Assembly (NCBI GenBank): GCA_030431825.1
Contig: JAUIIJ010000014.1
Location: 1 to 64,000 of the forward strand
DNA: 64,000 nucleotides
Reading direction: 5' to 3'
Source of the DNA: Alphaproteobacteria bacterium
Lineage (GTDB): Bacteria; Pseudomonadota; Alphaproteobacteria; Rhodobacterales; Rhodobacteraceae
The first letter of the stretch is position 1; each line of letters opens with the position of its first letter. The notes under the pieces were generated by a model, which searched no databases, was not told the DNA's origin, and saw only the letters and a list, made by a program, of their open reading frames with translations. Both the position numbers and the translations under genes were made by a program. Positions 47,121 through 59,917 of the stretch are shown here, one piece after another.

Positions 47121-47963
47121 ATGCGATTTCTCCCGGCGATCATCATTGCCGTCGCCCTGGTATTGGCGCCTGCCATTTTCCTGGGGTTGAACTATCTCTT
47201 GTCCGAAGAGGATTTTCAGGGGTCTGCAGTGGATTCCGGTGCGCGGATCGAGATCGAGATGCTGCGCCAGCAGATCGAGGATTTGCAGAACCGCATGAAG
47301 GCACAGGAGAGCCAGATCGCAGGGCTGGCGGCGGGGATGGGGCGGCAAAACACGCTTGCGCCAAATCCGGATGACGAAGACGCGATCCTGCGGGGCACCG
47401 GGCCGAATGACATCATCGACGCCTATGCGCAGGTTGTGCTGATCGCCGATCGGCTGAATGTGAACCGGGGGCTGCAGGTTGCCGGTCCGCGCTATCTCGA
47501 GGAAAAACTCGGACGCCCGCGCGACACGCTGAGCGACACCTGCGAACCGATGACGAACCAGGCGCTGGCGAGCAAGCTGGTGCTGGAAAATGTCGGGCCC
47601 ATTCGGGTTCAGATGCTCAAGCCGGCGGCGGATTCGTTGCGCCGGGTGTTTGAAAACGTGCGGCGCGCCGACCCCGACCTGTATGCGCGGATCAACACCT
47701 CGGGATCGCTGTGTGTGCGGCGGATACGCGGTACCGTGAACAGCCTGTCCACCCACAGCTACGGGCTCGCGCTTGATCTCAATATCGACGGGCATCTGGA
47801 TAATTTCACCGACGGCAAGACACAGCTGGGCCTGACGATCCTGGCCGATTTCTTTCATGCCGAAGGCTGGGTCTGGGGCGCTGGCTTCCGACGCGAGGAC
47901 AGCATGCATTTCGAGATCAGCCGTCGCCAGCTTGACGAATGGATCGCGAAAGGAATGCTTTGA
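47121..47963 (+). CDS. TM-anchored VanY/peptidase-M15-like or extensin-like peptidoglycan peptidase
   Basis: N-terminal TM, coiled coil, then SLSTHSYGLALDLNIDG ... EGWVWGAGFRREDSMHFEIS (SxHxxGxAxDl and W...DxMHFE zinc-peptidase motifs). GTG at 47118 is an alternative start. Confidence 0.8.
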   Translation: MRFLPAIIIAVALVLAPAIFLGLNYLLSEEDFQGSAVDSGARIEIEMLRQQIEDLQNRMKAQESQIAGLAAGMGRQNTLAPNPDDEDAILRGTGPNDIIDAYAQVVLIADRLNVNRGLQVAGPRYLEEKLGRPRDTLSDTCEPMTNQALASKLVLENVGPIRVQMLKPAADSLRRVFENVRRADPDLYARINTSGSLCVRRIRGTVNSLSTHSYGLALDLNIDGHLDNFTDGKTQLGLTILADFFHAEGWVWGAGFRREDSMHFEISRRQLDEWIAKGML

Positions 47964-48136
47964 TTCCAATGCAGTGCGAAGCTCTTCGGGATGTTTTTCT
48001 TCGGACACTTCCCTATCGCCCGCGTTGCTGCAATAGTATTCCGATCAAGCGAATTGCGGGCCGGGGCCACACCGGGCTGCCGTCGATGAACAGCGCCTTC
48101 CGGCGCCCCTTGCCGGTAGATGACCCATCCTTCTGA

Positions 48137-49381
<1,245 letters not shown>

Positions 49382-49382
49382 C

Positions 49383-50396
49383 ATGGCACAGATGACGATG
49401 ATCGCGGCGATCCAGAACGCCCATGACCTCGCCATGGGGCGGGACGAGGATGTTGTCGTGTTCGGCGAGGATGTGGGCTATTTCGGCGGCGTGTTCCGCT
49501 GCACCGCCGGATTGCAGGAAAAATACGGTGCCGAACGCTGTTTCGACGCGCCGATCAGCGAATTGGGCATTGTCGGCGCAGGGGTCGGGATGGCCGCCTA
49601 CGGATTGAAACCCGTCGTCGAGGTGCAATTCGCGGATTACATGTATCCGGCCTATGACCAGATCGTGTCGGAAGCGGCACGGCTGCGGTATCGGTCGGCG
49701 GGCGAATTTACCTGCCCGATGGTGGTGCGGATGCCGGCGGGCGGTGGCATCTGGGGGGGACAGACCCACAGCCAGAGCCCGGAAGCGTTGTTTACCCATG
49801 TGTCCGGCCTGAAAACGGTGATCCCGTCGAACCCGCAGGATGCCAAGGGCCTGTTGCTGGCTGCGATTGCCGACCCGGACCCGGTGATCTTTCTTGAACC
49901 CAAGCGCCTGTACAACGGCCCGTTCGATGGCCACCACGACCGGCCGGTGCAACCGTGGAAGACGCATCCCTTGGGCGAGGTCGATCCGGATTACTATGAA
50001 ACACCGCTGGGCAAGGCGGCGATTGCGCGGCCCGGCGGGGAACTGACGGTGGTGACATACGGAACCATGGTTCATGTGGCCATCGCCGCAGCCGAAGAAA
50101 CGGGCATCGATGCAGAGGTGGTCGATCTTCGCACCCTGATGCCGCTCGATACGGAAACGATAATGGCATCGGTGCAAAAGACCGGCCGCTGCATCGTCCT
50201 GCACGAGGCGACGCTGACCTCGGGCTTCGGGGCGGAACTGGCCGCGCAGGTCCAGGCCGAGTGCTTTTATCATCTGGAAGCGCCGGTCGAGCGCATCGCG
50301 GGGTGGGATACGCCCTATCCGCACGCGCAGGAATGGGCCTATTTCCCGGGGCCGGAACGGGTCGGGCGCAAGATGAAGCAGCTGATGGAGGCGTAG
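49383..50396 (+). CDS. bkdA2: Branched-chain 2-oxoacid dehydrogenase E1 beta
   Basis: MTMIAAIQNAHDLAMGRDEDVVVFGEDVGYFGGVFRCTAGLQEKYG... Confidence 0.92.
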   Translation: MAQMTMIAAIQNAHDLAMGRDEDVVVFGEDVGYFGGVFRCTAGLQEKYGAERCFDAPISELGIVGAGVGMAAYGLKPVVEVQFADYMYPAYDQIVSEAARLRYRSAGEFTCPMVVRMPAGGGIWGGQTHSQSPEALFTHVSGLKTVIPSNPQDAKGLLLAAIADPDPVIFLEPKRLYNGPFDGHHDRPVQPWKTHPLGEVDPDYYETPLGKAAIARPGGELTVVTYGTMVHVAIAAAEETGIDAEVVDLRTLMPLDTETIMASVQKTGRCIVLHEATLTSGFGAELAAQVQAECFYHLEAPVERIAGWDTPYPHAQEWAYFPGPERVGRKMKQLMEA

Positions 50397-50398
50397 GC

Positions 50399-52039
50399 AT
50401 GGGACTGTTCACGATGAAATTGCCTGATGTCGGCGAGGGCATCGCCGAGGCCGAACTGAGCGCCTGGCATGTGAAGATCGGTGACGTCGTCAAGGAAGAC
50501 GAGGTGCTTGCCGAGGTCATGACCGACAAGGCATCGGTCGAGATTCCCGCTGCGGTGTCGGGCAAGGTGGTCTGGCTCGGTGGCGAGGCGGGCGACAAGA
50601 TGTCGATCGGGGCAGACCTGGTCCGGCTGGAAGTCGAGGGCGAAGGGAATACCTCCGCCGAACAGGCCGCCACCGCCGACACCCCGCCTGCGGCGGGCTC
50701 CGAACCACCGGAGAGCCCGGCATCGCCGGAACCGGCGATCGACATTCGGGCCGCCGAGGGCAAGGGCTTGTATGAAATCAAGGTTCCGGATGTGGGCGAG
50801 GGTATTGCCGAGGCCGAACTGACCGCATGGCTGACAAGCGTCGGCGCGGAATTGCGCGAGGACGATGTCGTTGCCGAGGTGATGACCGAGAAGGCATCGG
50901 TCGAAATCCCCACCAACGTATCCGGCAAGGTGCTGTTTCTCGGCGGCGCGGTCGGAGACACGCTGGCCATCGGCAGCACCCTGATGGTGATCGAAGTCGA
51001 GGGGGCGGGCAATACGACGGCCGAAGCGCTGGCCGGCAAACTGGCCAAGTCCACGGCCCCGGCTCCGGCCCCGGCGGAACCAGTGGCGAAGCCGGCACCG
51101 GCACCCGAACCCAAGAGGTCCAAGACGCCTGCACCGGTTGCCGCGCAGCGCCGTGCCGAAGGGGAAAAACCGCTGACGACGCCGTCGGTGCGCAAGCGGG
51201 CACGCGAACTCGGCATTGACCTGCGGCGCGTGCCGGGCAGCGGCCCCGCCGGACGGATCACGCACGAAGACCTGACCCATTTTCACGAGACAGGCGGGCA
51301 GTTCACAGGTGGCGGCGCTGTCAAACGGCCCATGCGTACCGGCGAGTCCGAGGAAAAGGTGATCGGCCTGCGCCGCAAGATCGCCGAGCGCATGGCGTTG
51401 TCCAAGTCGCGGATCCCGCATATCACGATTGTCGAAGAGGTCGATGTGAGCGATCTCGAGGACCTGCGGGCACAGCTGAACAGGGCGCGCGCCGAGGCCA
51501 GGGGCAAGCTGACGGTGCTGCCCTTCGTGATCCGCGCGATTGCCGACGCGGTTGCGGATCAGCCGGAGATGAACGCGCATTTCGAGGATGACGACAGCGT
51601 CGTCCGCAAGTTCGATGCGGTCCATATCGGCATCGCGACGCAAACGCCGGGCGGGCTGATCGTGCCGGTGGTGCGACATGCCGAGGCGATGGACCTTTGG
51701 GAAAGTGCGGCGGAACTGTCTCGTCTGGCCGCTGCGGCGCGTGACGGCAGCGCCAAGCGTGACGAACTGAGCGGGTCTACCATCACCATCACCTCGCTGG
51801 GCCCGCTTGGGGCGCTCGCGACGACGCCGATCATCAACTATCCCGAGGTTGCGATTGTCGGAATCAACAAGATGGAGGTGCGACCGCATTGGGACGGGTC
51901 GGGTTTCGTGCCCCGCAAGAAGATGAACATCTCGTGCAGCTTTGATCACCGGGTCATCGATGGCTGGGACGCTGCGGTTTTTGTTCAGAAACTCAAGATG
52001 CTGCTCGAAACCCCTGCGCTGCTGCTGCTGGAGGACTGA
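50399..52039 (+). CDS. bkdB: Dihydrolipoamide acyltransferase E2 with two lipoyl domains
   Basis: Two lipoyl motifs (EVMTDKASVEIPAAVSG, EVMTEKASVEIPTNVSG), E3-binding (TPSVRKRARELGIDLRRVPGSGPAGRITHEDL), catalytic SFDHRVIDG. Confidence 0.93.
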   Translation: MGLFTMKLPDVGEGIAEAELSAWHVKIGDVVKEDEVLAEVMTDKASVEIPAAVSGKVVWLGGEAGDKMSIGADLVRLEVEGEGNTSAEQAATADTPPAAGSEPPESPASPEPAIDIRAAEGKGLYEIKVPDVGEGIAEAELTAWLTSVGAELREDDVVAEVMTEKASVEIPTNVSGKVLFLGGAVGDTLAIGSTLMVIEVEGAGNTTAEALAGKLAKSTAPAPAPAEPVAKPAPAPEPKRSKTPAPVAAQRRAEGEKPLTTPSVRKRARELGIDLRRVPGSGPAGRITHEDLTHFHETGGQFTGGGAVKRPMRTGESEEKVIGLRRKIAERMALSKSRIPHITIVEEVDVSDLEDLRAQLNRARAEARGKLTVLPFVIRAIADAVADQPEMNAHFEDDDSVVRKFDAVHIGIATQTPGGLIVPVVRHAEAMDLWESAAELSRLAAAARDGSAKRDELSGSTITITSLGPLGALATTPIINYPEVAIVGINKMEVRPHWDGSGFVPRKKMNISCSFDHRVIDGWDAAVFVQKLKMLLETPALLLLED

Positions 52040-52041
52040 TC

Positions 52042-53436
<1,395 letters not shown>

Positions 53437-53574
53437 AGGCGAACGGGCGATCTGGTGGACGCGGTTGCGTCCATGAGGCAAAAGGTGCGCGGGCTTTGAC
53501 GGCTTGCCGAGGCGCCGAGCACAACGACACAGATTGCGGGTCAGGCCGCAGAGACGACACCCATGGAGGACCCG

Positions 53575-55293
53575 ATGGATCAGGATTTCACCAAGACCTT
53601 GTCAGACATGATGCTGACCGCAACCAGAACCCATCCAGTGTTCAAGGGGATGGACACGAGCGGACAGCAGAAATTTCTCGAGTCCTGGAACCGGGCCGCG
53701 CAATCCATGCTCGCCGCAGATACCTGGGGTGATTGGCTCAAGACCTGGTCTTCCTACCAGGCCGATATGGCACAGCTCTGGCTGTCGGGAATGGCGGGCG
53801 ATGCAACCCCGAGCAAGGATCGCCGGTTTGGCGACGAGGCCTGGAGCGAGGGTATTTATCCCTTCCTGCGCCAGTCCTATGAAATGACGGCCAAGGCAAT
53901 GGTCGATCTGGCGGACAGGGCGGGTCTGCCCGAACACGAGCAGCGCAAGCTCAGCTTCTACGCCCGCGTCGCTGCCGACAGCCTTTCGCCGTCGAATTTC
54001 GCCCTGATGAACCCGGAAGTGCTCAGGCTGGCGCAGGAAACCGGTGGCAAGAGCCTTGTTGACGGGTTCCAGAACCTGCTGGCCGACCTGGAAAAGGGCT
54101 ATATCACCACGACCGACGAGTCGGCCTTCAAGGTTGGCGAGAACCTGGCGACGACGCCCGGTGCCGTGATCTATCGAAATTCGCTGATCGAAGTGATCCA
54201 GTACGAACCGGTGACGCCGAAGGTGCGCGCCAATCCGATCCTGATCGTGCCGCCCTGTGTCAACAAGTTCTATATCTTTGACATCAATGAAAAGAAGTCG
54301 ATGGTGCGTTACCTGTTGGAAGAGGGGAATTCGGTTTTCATGATCTCCTGGCGAAACGCCGGCGAGGAGACACAGGACTACGGCTGGGACGAATACATCA
54401 CCGAGGGGGTCCTGGCCGCGATCGATGCAACCGCGGACGTCGCGAAGTCAGAGAAGCTCGACCTGCTGTCATGGTGCAATGGCGGGACGTTGCTGCTGGC
54501 GGCGCTGGCGGTCATGCCGCAGGCGCAGAAATCTCTCGTCGGGTCGGCCACGTTCCTGTCGGCGATGCTTGATTTCAGCGATCCGGGCGAGGTCGAGGTG
54601 TTCATCGATGATGCCCAGATCGCCGCCTATCAGCAACGGCTGGAAACGGCCAGGGTGGCCCCGGGGCGCGACATTGCCCGCGCGATGGCGATGCTGCACG
54701 TGAATGAATCGATCTGGGGTTTCGTGGTCAACAACTATCTCAAAGGCAAGACGCCGCCACCCTTTGACGTATTGTACTGGAATGCGGATACATCGAACCT
54801 GCCGGCGAAATGGTATTCCTATTTCGTGGAGGAGATGTACCACGCCAACCGGCTGAAGGAGCCCGGCGCGCTGACCCTGCTCGACACGCCGGTCGACTGC
54901 GGCAACATCGATGTACCGTGCTATTTCCTTGCCGCGACCGGGGATCATATCGTGCCGTGGAAGACGTCTTATTCCTCGACGACCCTGCTGCCGCAAGAGG
55001 CGGAATTCGTGCTGACGTCAGGCGGGCATGTTTCGGGCACCGTGATCAATCACCCGGTCAGGAACCGCCGCCATTTCATGTCCGGTGGCAAGCGTACCGG
55101 ATCGGCCGAGGATTGGCTGGCGTCGGCCACGAAATCCGAGGGAAGTTGGTGGCCGCACTGGTTGCAATGGCTCGACGAGACCAGCGGAGATGCACAGCGG
55201 CCGGCCCCCAAGGCGCTTGGCAACCGCAAGCACCCGGTGCTCGCCCCGGCTCCGGGAACCTATGTTCTGGAACAGGTGCCGCAGGACGGCTAG
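53575..55293 (+). CDS. phaC: Class I poly(3-hydroxyalkanoate) synthase
   Basis: PPCVNKFYIFDINEKKSMVRYLLEEGNSVFMISWRN, nucleophile region LDLLSWCNGGTLL, C-terminal GGHVSGTVINHP. Confidence 0.94.
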   Translation: MDQDFTKTLSDMMLTATRTHPVFKGMDTSGQQKFLESWNRAAQSMLAADTWGDWLKTWSSYQADMAQLWLSGMAGDATPSKDRRFGDEAWSEGIYPFLRQSYEMTAKAMVDLADRAGLPEHEQRKLSFYARVAADSLSPSNFALMNPEVLRLAQETGGKSLVDGFQNLLADLEKGYITTTDESAFKVGENLATTPGAVIYRNSLIEVIQYEPVTPKVRANPILIVPPCVNKFYIFDINEKKSMVRYLLEEGNSVFMISWRNAGEETQDYGWDEYITEGVLAAIDATADVAKSEKLDLLSWCNGGTLLLAALAVMPQAQKSLVGSATFLSAMLDFSDPGEVEVFIDDAQIAAYQQRLETARVAPGRDIARAMAMLHVNESIWGFVVNNYLKGKTPPPFDVLYWNADTSNLPAKWYSYFVEEMYHANRLKEPGALTLLDTPVDCGNIDVPCYFLAATGDHIVPWKTSYSSTTLLPQEAEFVLTSGGHVSGTVINHPVRNRRHFMSGGKRTGSAEDWLASATKSEGSWWPHWLQWLDETSGDAQRPAPKALGNRKHPVLAPAPGTYVLEQVPQDG

Positions 55294-55304
55294 TCTTGCG
55301 ACAT

Positions 55305-56165
55305 ATGAGGGAAGAGCAGGAGTATCGTATCGTGCCAGACAGTCATGCCGCGCCGGATGGTGGCGCGTTCCGGACCATCCGCGCAAACGGCGTGAACCTG
55401 CGGGTGTTCTGCGCGCGAGAAGGCCGCTCCGGCACGCCGATGGTGATCTGCAACGGTCTGGGGCAATCCGTCGAGATCCTCTATCCGCTGATGCACGAAT
55501 TTCCCGACCGTCCGCTCATCGCCTTTGATGCCGCCGGGGTGGGGCGGTCGGATGTGCCGGGAACGGACACGACCATCCCCCAACATGCCGCGATGTTGCG
55601 CCAGGTTCTGGATGAACTTGCGATCGGCGAATGTGATGTGATGGGTATTTCATGGGGTGGCGCGCTGGCCCAGCAACTGGCGCATGACCATCCGCAACTG
55701 GTGCGCAAGCTGGTGCTGGCCATCACCTCGGCGGGCGGGATCGGCAGCTGGTGGGGTACGCCGCTCGCGCTGGCCGAGATCATGTTTCCCATGCGCTATG
55801 TCAACAAGGCCTATGGCGATTTCATCGGTCCGTTCATGTACGGCGGAGAGGCGATGCTGCAGCCGGCATTGTTCAGGCAATACGCCAAGCACGCGATCCG
55901 GCCGAGCTATGAGGGCTATTCCGCGCAGGTTCGCGCATTGTGCAGCTGGACCAGCGTGCCGTGGCTGGCCCGCTTGCAACAGCCGACGCAGGTCATCGGC
56001 GGTGCGCTGGATACGCTGATCCCGGTGGCGAACCAGATCGCTCTTGCCGCGCTGTTGCCGAAATCCCGCATCAAGATCTATCAGGCCGGGCATCTGTTGA
56101 TGTATTCGCGGCGCGCCGAAGTCGGCGCACTGATCAACGGCTTTCTGGACGCACCATCCGCTTGA
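55305..56165 (+). CDS. Alpha/beta hydrolase, PHA-depolymerase (PhaZ)-like
   Basis: MGISWGGALAQQLAHDHP nucleophile elbow (GxSxG). Directly downstream of phaC. Confidence 0.8.
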   Translation: MREEQEYRIVPDSHAAPDGGAFRTIRANGVNLRVFCAREGRSGTPMVICNGLGQSVEILYPLMHEFPDRPLIAFDAAGVGRSDVPGTDTTIPQHAAMLRQVLDELAIGECDVMGISWGGALAQQLAHDHPQLVRKLVLAITSAGGIGSWWGTPLALAEIMFPMRYVNKAYGDFIGPFMYGGEAMLQPALFRQYAKHAIRPSYEGYSAQVRALCSWTSVPWLARLQQPTQVIGGALDTLIPVANQIALAALLPKSRIKIYQAGHLLMYSRRAEVGALINGFLDAPSA

Positions 56166-56260
56166 GCGCCTGCCGCATCGGTGAGGCAACCCTCATCTTT
56201 ACATGCGTGTCATGAAACGGTGGTTAACGGTGGCGGGAAATGCAGGAAAGGGACTTTGGC

Positions 56261-57181
56261 ATGAACAGCGACAAAGCCGAAGACGGGGCCATCGACTGGC
56301 TGCAGGCCGAACTGGCCGACACGCTCGATGAAGATTACGAGCTTGAGCTGGAAGATGCCGCGCTGTCGATGGAGATTCGCAAGATCTACCGTGCGGCACA
56401 TCCCGAAACGTTGCCCCGTGCCGAGTATTTCTCTGAATTGATTAAGTTGCAGGCCGAGTTGATCCGCCTTCAGGACTGGGTTGTGCACAGCGGTGAAAAG
56501 GTCGTTGTGCTGTTCGAGGGGCGCGACAGTGCCGGCAAGGGCGGCGTGATCAAGCGTATCACGCAGCGCCTGAATCCGCGTGTCGTGCGCACCGTGGCCT
56601 TGCCGGCACCGTCCGACCGGGAAAAGACGCAATGGTATTTCCAGCGCTACGTGCCGCATCTGCCCGCCGCAGGCGAGATCGTGCTGTTTGACCGCTCGTG
56701 GTACAACCGGGCGGGCGTCGAACGGGTGATGGGATTTGCCACCGATGCACAAGTCGAGGATTTCTTTCACGACGTGCCCGAATTCGAGCGGATGCTGGTG
56801 CGGTCGGGCATCCGCCTGATCAAGTACTGGTTCTCGATCACCGATGAAGAGCAGCAGATGCGATTCCTGATCCGGATTCACGATCCGCTGAAACAGTGGA
56901 AACTGTCTCCGATGGACCTGCAAAGCCGGGTCCGGTGGGAGAAATACACCAAGGCCAAGGAAGAAATGCTGCTGCGCACCAATATCGAGGAAGCGCCGTG
57001 GTATATCGTGCAGGGCAATGACAAGAAACGCGCGCGCCTGAACTGCATGAGTCACCTGCTCAGCGTGTTTCCCTATGAAGACGTGCCCAGCGAGGAGATC
57101 CACCTGCCCGAGCGCGAGTTCAACCCGGATTACGAGCGGGCCGTTCTGCCCGAAGAGCTCTACGTTCCGCAGAAATACTGA
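56261..57181 (+). CDS. ppk2: Polyphosphate kinase 2 (PPK2)
   Basis: VVLFEGRDSAGKGGVIKRITQRLNPR, FDRSWYNRAGVERVMGF. Alternative start at 56240. Confidence 0.95.
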   Translation: MNSDKAEDGAIDWLQAELADTLDEDYELELEDAALSMEIRKIYRAAHPETLPRAEYFSELIKLQAELIRLQDWVVHSGEKVVVLFEGRDSAGKGGVIKRITQRLNPRVVRTVALPAPSDREKTQWYFQRYVPHLPAAGEIVLFDRSWYNRAGVERVMGFATDAQVEDFFHDVPEFERMLVRSGIRLIKYWFSITDEEQQMRFLIRIHDPLKQWKLSPMDLQSRVRWEKYTKAKEEMLLRTNIEEAPWYIVQGNDKKRARLNCMSHLLSVFPYEDVPSEEIHLPEREFNPDYERAVLPEELYVPQKY

Positions 57182-57306
57182 GGCGCCGCCCGCCGCGACC
57201 AGAGTATGTCGCGATAAACCTGACTGATCTAACGCTGCCTGAAATCCCGGATTTCAACGCGTCAGATAATGCCAGATGTTTCAGGCCAATCGCGAAACGC
57301 TTTGGA

Positions 57307-58059
57307 TCAGGGTAGCCAGTTCAGGCTGCTTTCGGTGCGCGGTGTGCTGGGATTGTACTCGGCGCTGACCCAGCCGGAATAGCCGCTGGCGTCGATGGCG
57401 TCGAACAGTGCGTTGAAATCGGTGCTTCCGCTGCCCGGCTCGCTCCGGTTCGGGGCCGCGCCGATCTGTACATGCGTGGCGCGCTCGCGGTATTGTTCCC
57501 AGACCGCAAGCGCGTCCCCGTGAATGATCTCGGCATGGTAACTGTCGTATTGCAGCCCGACATTGGGCCGGTCGACCGCATCGAGGATCCGGGCCGCAAG
57601 CGCGTAATCGTCGAGGAAATAGCCCGGTTGGTCGCCGCGGTTCAGCGGTTCGATGGTAAACCCCTGCTCGGGGGCCTGATCGGCGGCCCATTGCAGGTTG
57701 CGGACAAATGTCTCTTCCGCCGCGTCATCCTCGGTGTAACCCGCCATGACATGCACGAGATCGGGACGCAACTCTCGCGCATAGCGCAGGGTGCGCCTGA
57801 TGTCGTGCTCAAACCGCCCTTCGCCGCCGGGAAGCGCGGCGTAACCGGGGGTCCCGCCGGTATAATTCGGTGGCGGGGCGTTGATCAGGACAAGTTTCAG
57901 GCCGTTGCGCAACAAGGCGCGGCGCGTCTCCTTGGCGGGAAAGTCATAGGGGAACAGGATCTCGACAGCCGTAAACCCGGCCGCGGCGGCGGCATCGAAC
58001 CTGTCCAGAAAGGGCAGCTCGGTAAAGAGCAATGTCAGGTTGGCGGCGAATTTTGGCAT
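57307..58059 (-). CDS. hyi: Hydroxypyruvate isomerase-like (TIM barrel) protein
   Basis: MPKFAANLTLLFTELPFLDRFDAAAAAGFTAVEILFPYDFPA...YDSYHAEI...GWVSAEY. Confidence 0.85.
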   Translation of the reverse strand: MPKFAANLTLLFTELPFLDRFDAAAAAGFTAVEILFPYDFPAKETRRALLRNGLKLVLINAPPPNYTGGTPGYAALPGGEGRFEHDIRRTLRYARELRPDLVHVMAGYTEDDAAEETFVRNLQWAADQAPEQGFTIEPLNRGDQPGYFLDDYALAARILDAVDRPNVGLQYDSYHAEIIHGDALAVWEQYRERATHVQIGAAPNRSEPGSGSTDFNALFDAIDASGYSGWVSAEYNPSTPRTESSLNWLP

Positions 58060-58259
58060 ATCATCTCGTTCCAGAGGGCTGATCTTGGCGTTTTGCCGTC
58101 AACTTTCGGCTCAATCCTTGTCTCAACGCGTTGAAATCGTGGGCTCGTGACTGGACAGCCTGCGCAAGAGCAGCGCCGCAACGCCTTAACCCTCCGGATC
58201 GGGGCATGCCAAGGGTGCTGATGGTGAAATTTTCCTAAAACCGGGCGGGTTTCCGCCAA

Positions 58260-58853
58260 TCAGAGGTTTTCCAGCTCGCTGGACGGGATGACCGCAAAGA
58301 ATTCGCCCGACGACCACAGCCCGAACCAGCCGTCATGATGATCGCCCAGTTCGACCAGACGATAAAAGCTCTTGCGGTCGATCAGCGCCTCGAGACCCGA
58401 GCGGATCATCACGTAGGGTGACGGTTCTCCGGTTTCGGCGTCCCGCGCAACGCGGATCGGGTGATCTGCTCCGGCAGTGGCGGTGTCGCCCACATGGGTG
58501 GTGAACGTCAGCACCTGGTTTTTCCCGGTGCCGTCTGCCTCGAAATCGACGGCGACAAAGGGGGCATCATCCACGGTGATTCCAACCTTTTCCACCGGCG
58601 TAACGAGGAAATACTTGCCGTCCTCCAGCTTGAGGATCGACGAGAAGAGCTTGACCAGCTCAAACCTGCCGATCGGTGTGCCAAGGTAGAACCACGTCCC
58701 GTCGCGGGCAATGCGCATGTCGAGGTCGCCGCAAAACGGCGGATTCCACAGGTGCACCGGTGGCAGGCCGCGCCCCTTTGCGGCGCTGGCGGCGGCGGCG
58801 ATGCCCTCGGCCGAGGGGGTAACAGCTTTTTGTCCACTCATAGCTTTTGCCAT
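58260..58853 (-). CDS. DUF1285 domain protein
   Basis: PPVHLWNPPFCGDLDMRIARDGTWFYLGTPIGRFELVKLFSSIL... Confidence 0.85.
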   Translation of the reverse strand: MAKAMSGQKAVTPSAEGIAAAASAAKGRGLPPVHLWNPPFCGDLDMRIARDGTWFYLGTPIGRFELVKLFSSILKLEDGKYFLVTPVEKVGITVDDAPFVAVDFEADGTGKNQVLTFTTHVGDTATAGADHPIRVARDAETGEPSPYVMIRSGLEALIDRKSFYRLVELGDHHDGWFGLWSSGEFFAVIPSSELENL

Positions 58854-58909
58854 TTCCTCCGGGCGCGATAGACTTATGCTCTAATGTAGGGTTCCCCGAA
58901 AGGAATGTC

Positions 58910-59917
58910 ATGTCCGATACCGACGATCTGGTTGCCGAAGTCGAGGCGCTGGAAACCAAGCTCGCGCAGGCCAAGGCCTCGATCACCCGGCGGTTCATCG
59001 GCCAGGAGCGGGTCGTCGATCTTACATTGACGGCGCTGTTGTGCGGTGGGCACGGCTTGCTGATCGGGTTGCCGGGTCTGGGCAAGACCCGCCTGATCGA
59101 GACCTTGTCGACTGTCATGGGGCTGCATGGCAACCGGATCCAGTTTACCCCCGACCTGATGCCAGCCGACATCCTGGGCTCCGAGGTGCTCGACACCGCC
59201 GCCGACGGAACCCGGTCGTTCCGGTTCGTCCAGGGGCCCATTTTCTGCCAGCTTCTGATGGCGGACGAGATCAACCGGGCCAGCCCGCGCACGCAATCGG
59301 CTCTTTTGCAGGCGATGCAGGAACGCACGGTGACGGTGGCGGGCGAAGATCGTCGTCTGGAGCCGCCGTTTCACGTGCTGGCGACGCAGAACCCGATCGA
59401 ACAGGAGGGGACCTATCCGTTGCCCGAGGCGCAGCTCGACCGCTTTCTCGTGCAGATTGACGTCGATTACCCGGATCGGGATACCGAGCGTGACATCCTG
59501 ATCGCCACCACCGGCGTTGAAGAGGACCAGTCAACCGAGGTCTTTTCGCGCAATGAACTGCTTGCGGCCCAGGTATTGCTGCGCCGGATGCCGGTCGGGG
59601 AATCGGTCGTCGAGTTGATTCTCGATCTGGTGCGGGCGTTTCGTCCGGACGAGCCCGGCGTATCGGATCGGGTTCGGGACACCGTGGCCTGGGGGCCGGG
59701 GCCGCGTGCGGCGCAGGCGCTGATGCTGACCGTGCGGGCGCGCGCGCTCCTCCAAGGCCGGCTTGCGCCCAATGCGGATGACGTGATCGACATGGCGCGC
59801 CCCGTCCTCAGTCACCGGATGGCGCTGAATTTCGCCGCGCGGGCCCGGGGAGACAGCCTGTCCGATCTGATCAATATCACCGCCCGCGCCTTGACCCGCG
59901 CCGAGGCGGCGGCGTGA
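58910..59917 (+). CDS. MoxR-family AAA+ ATPase
   Basis: GGHGLLIGLPGLGKTRLIETLS...FRFVQGPIFCQLLMADEINRASPRTQSALLQAMQE. Confidence 0.94.
   Translation: MSDTDDLVAEVEALETKLAQAKASITRRFIGQERVVDLTLTALLCGGHGLLIGLPGLGKTRLIETLSTVMGLHGNRIQFTPDLMPADILGSEVLDTAADGTRSFRFVQGPIFCQLLMADEINRASPRTQSALLQAMQERTVTVAGEDRRLEPPFHVLATQNPIEQEGTYPLPEAQLDRFLVQIDVDYPDRDTERDILIATTGVEEDQSTEVFSRNELLAAQVLLRRMPVGESVVELILDLVRAFRPDEPGVSDRVRDTVAWGPGPRAAQALMLTVRARALLQGRLAPNADDVIDMARPVLSHRMALNFAARARGDSLSDLINITARALTRAEAAA

Noticed and set aside
57220-57290. Inverted repeat TGAAATCCCGGATTTCA after ppk2 as a terminator
   Set aside because: Short stem without a clear T-run on either strand. Too weak to call.
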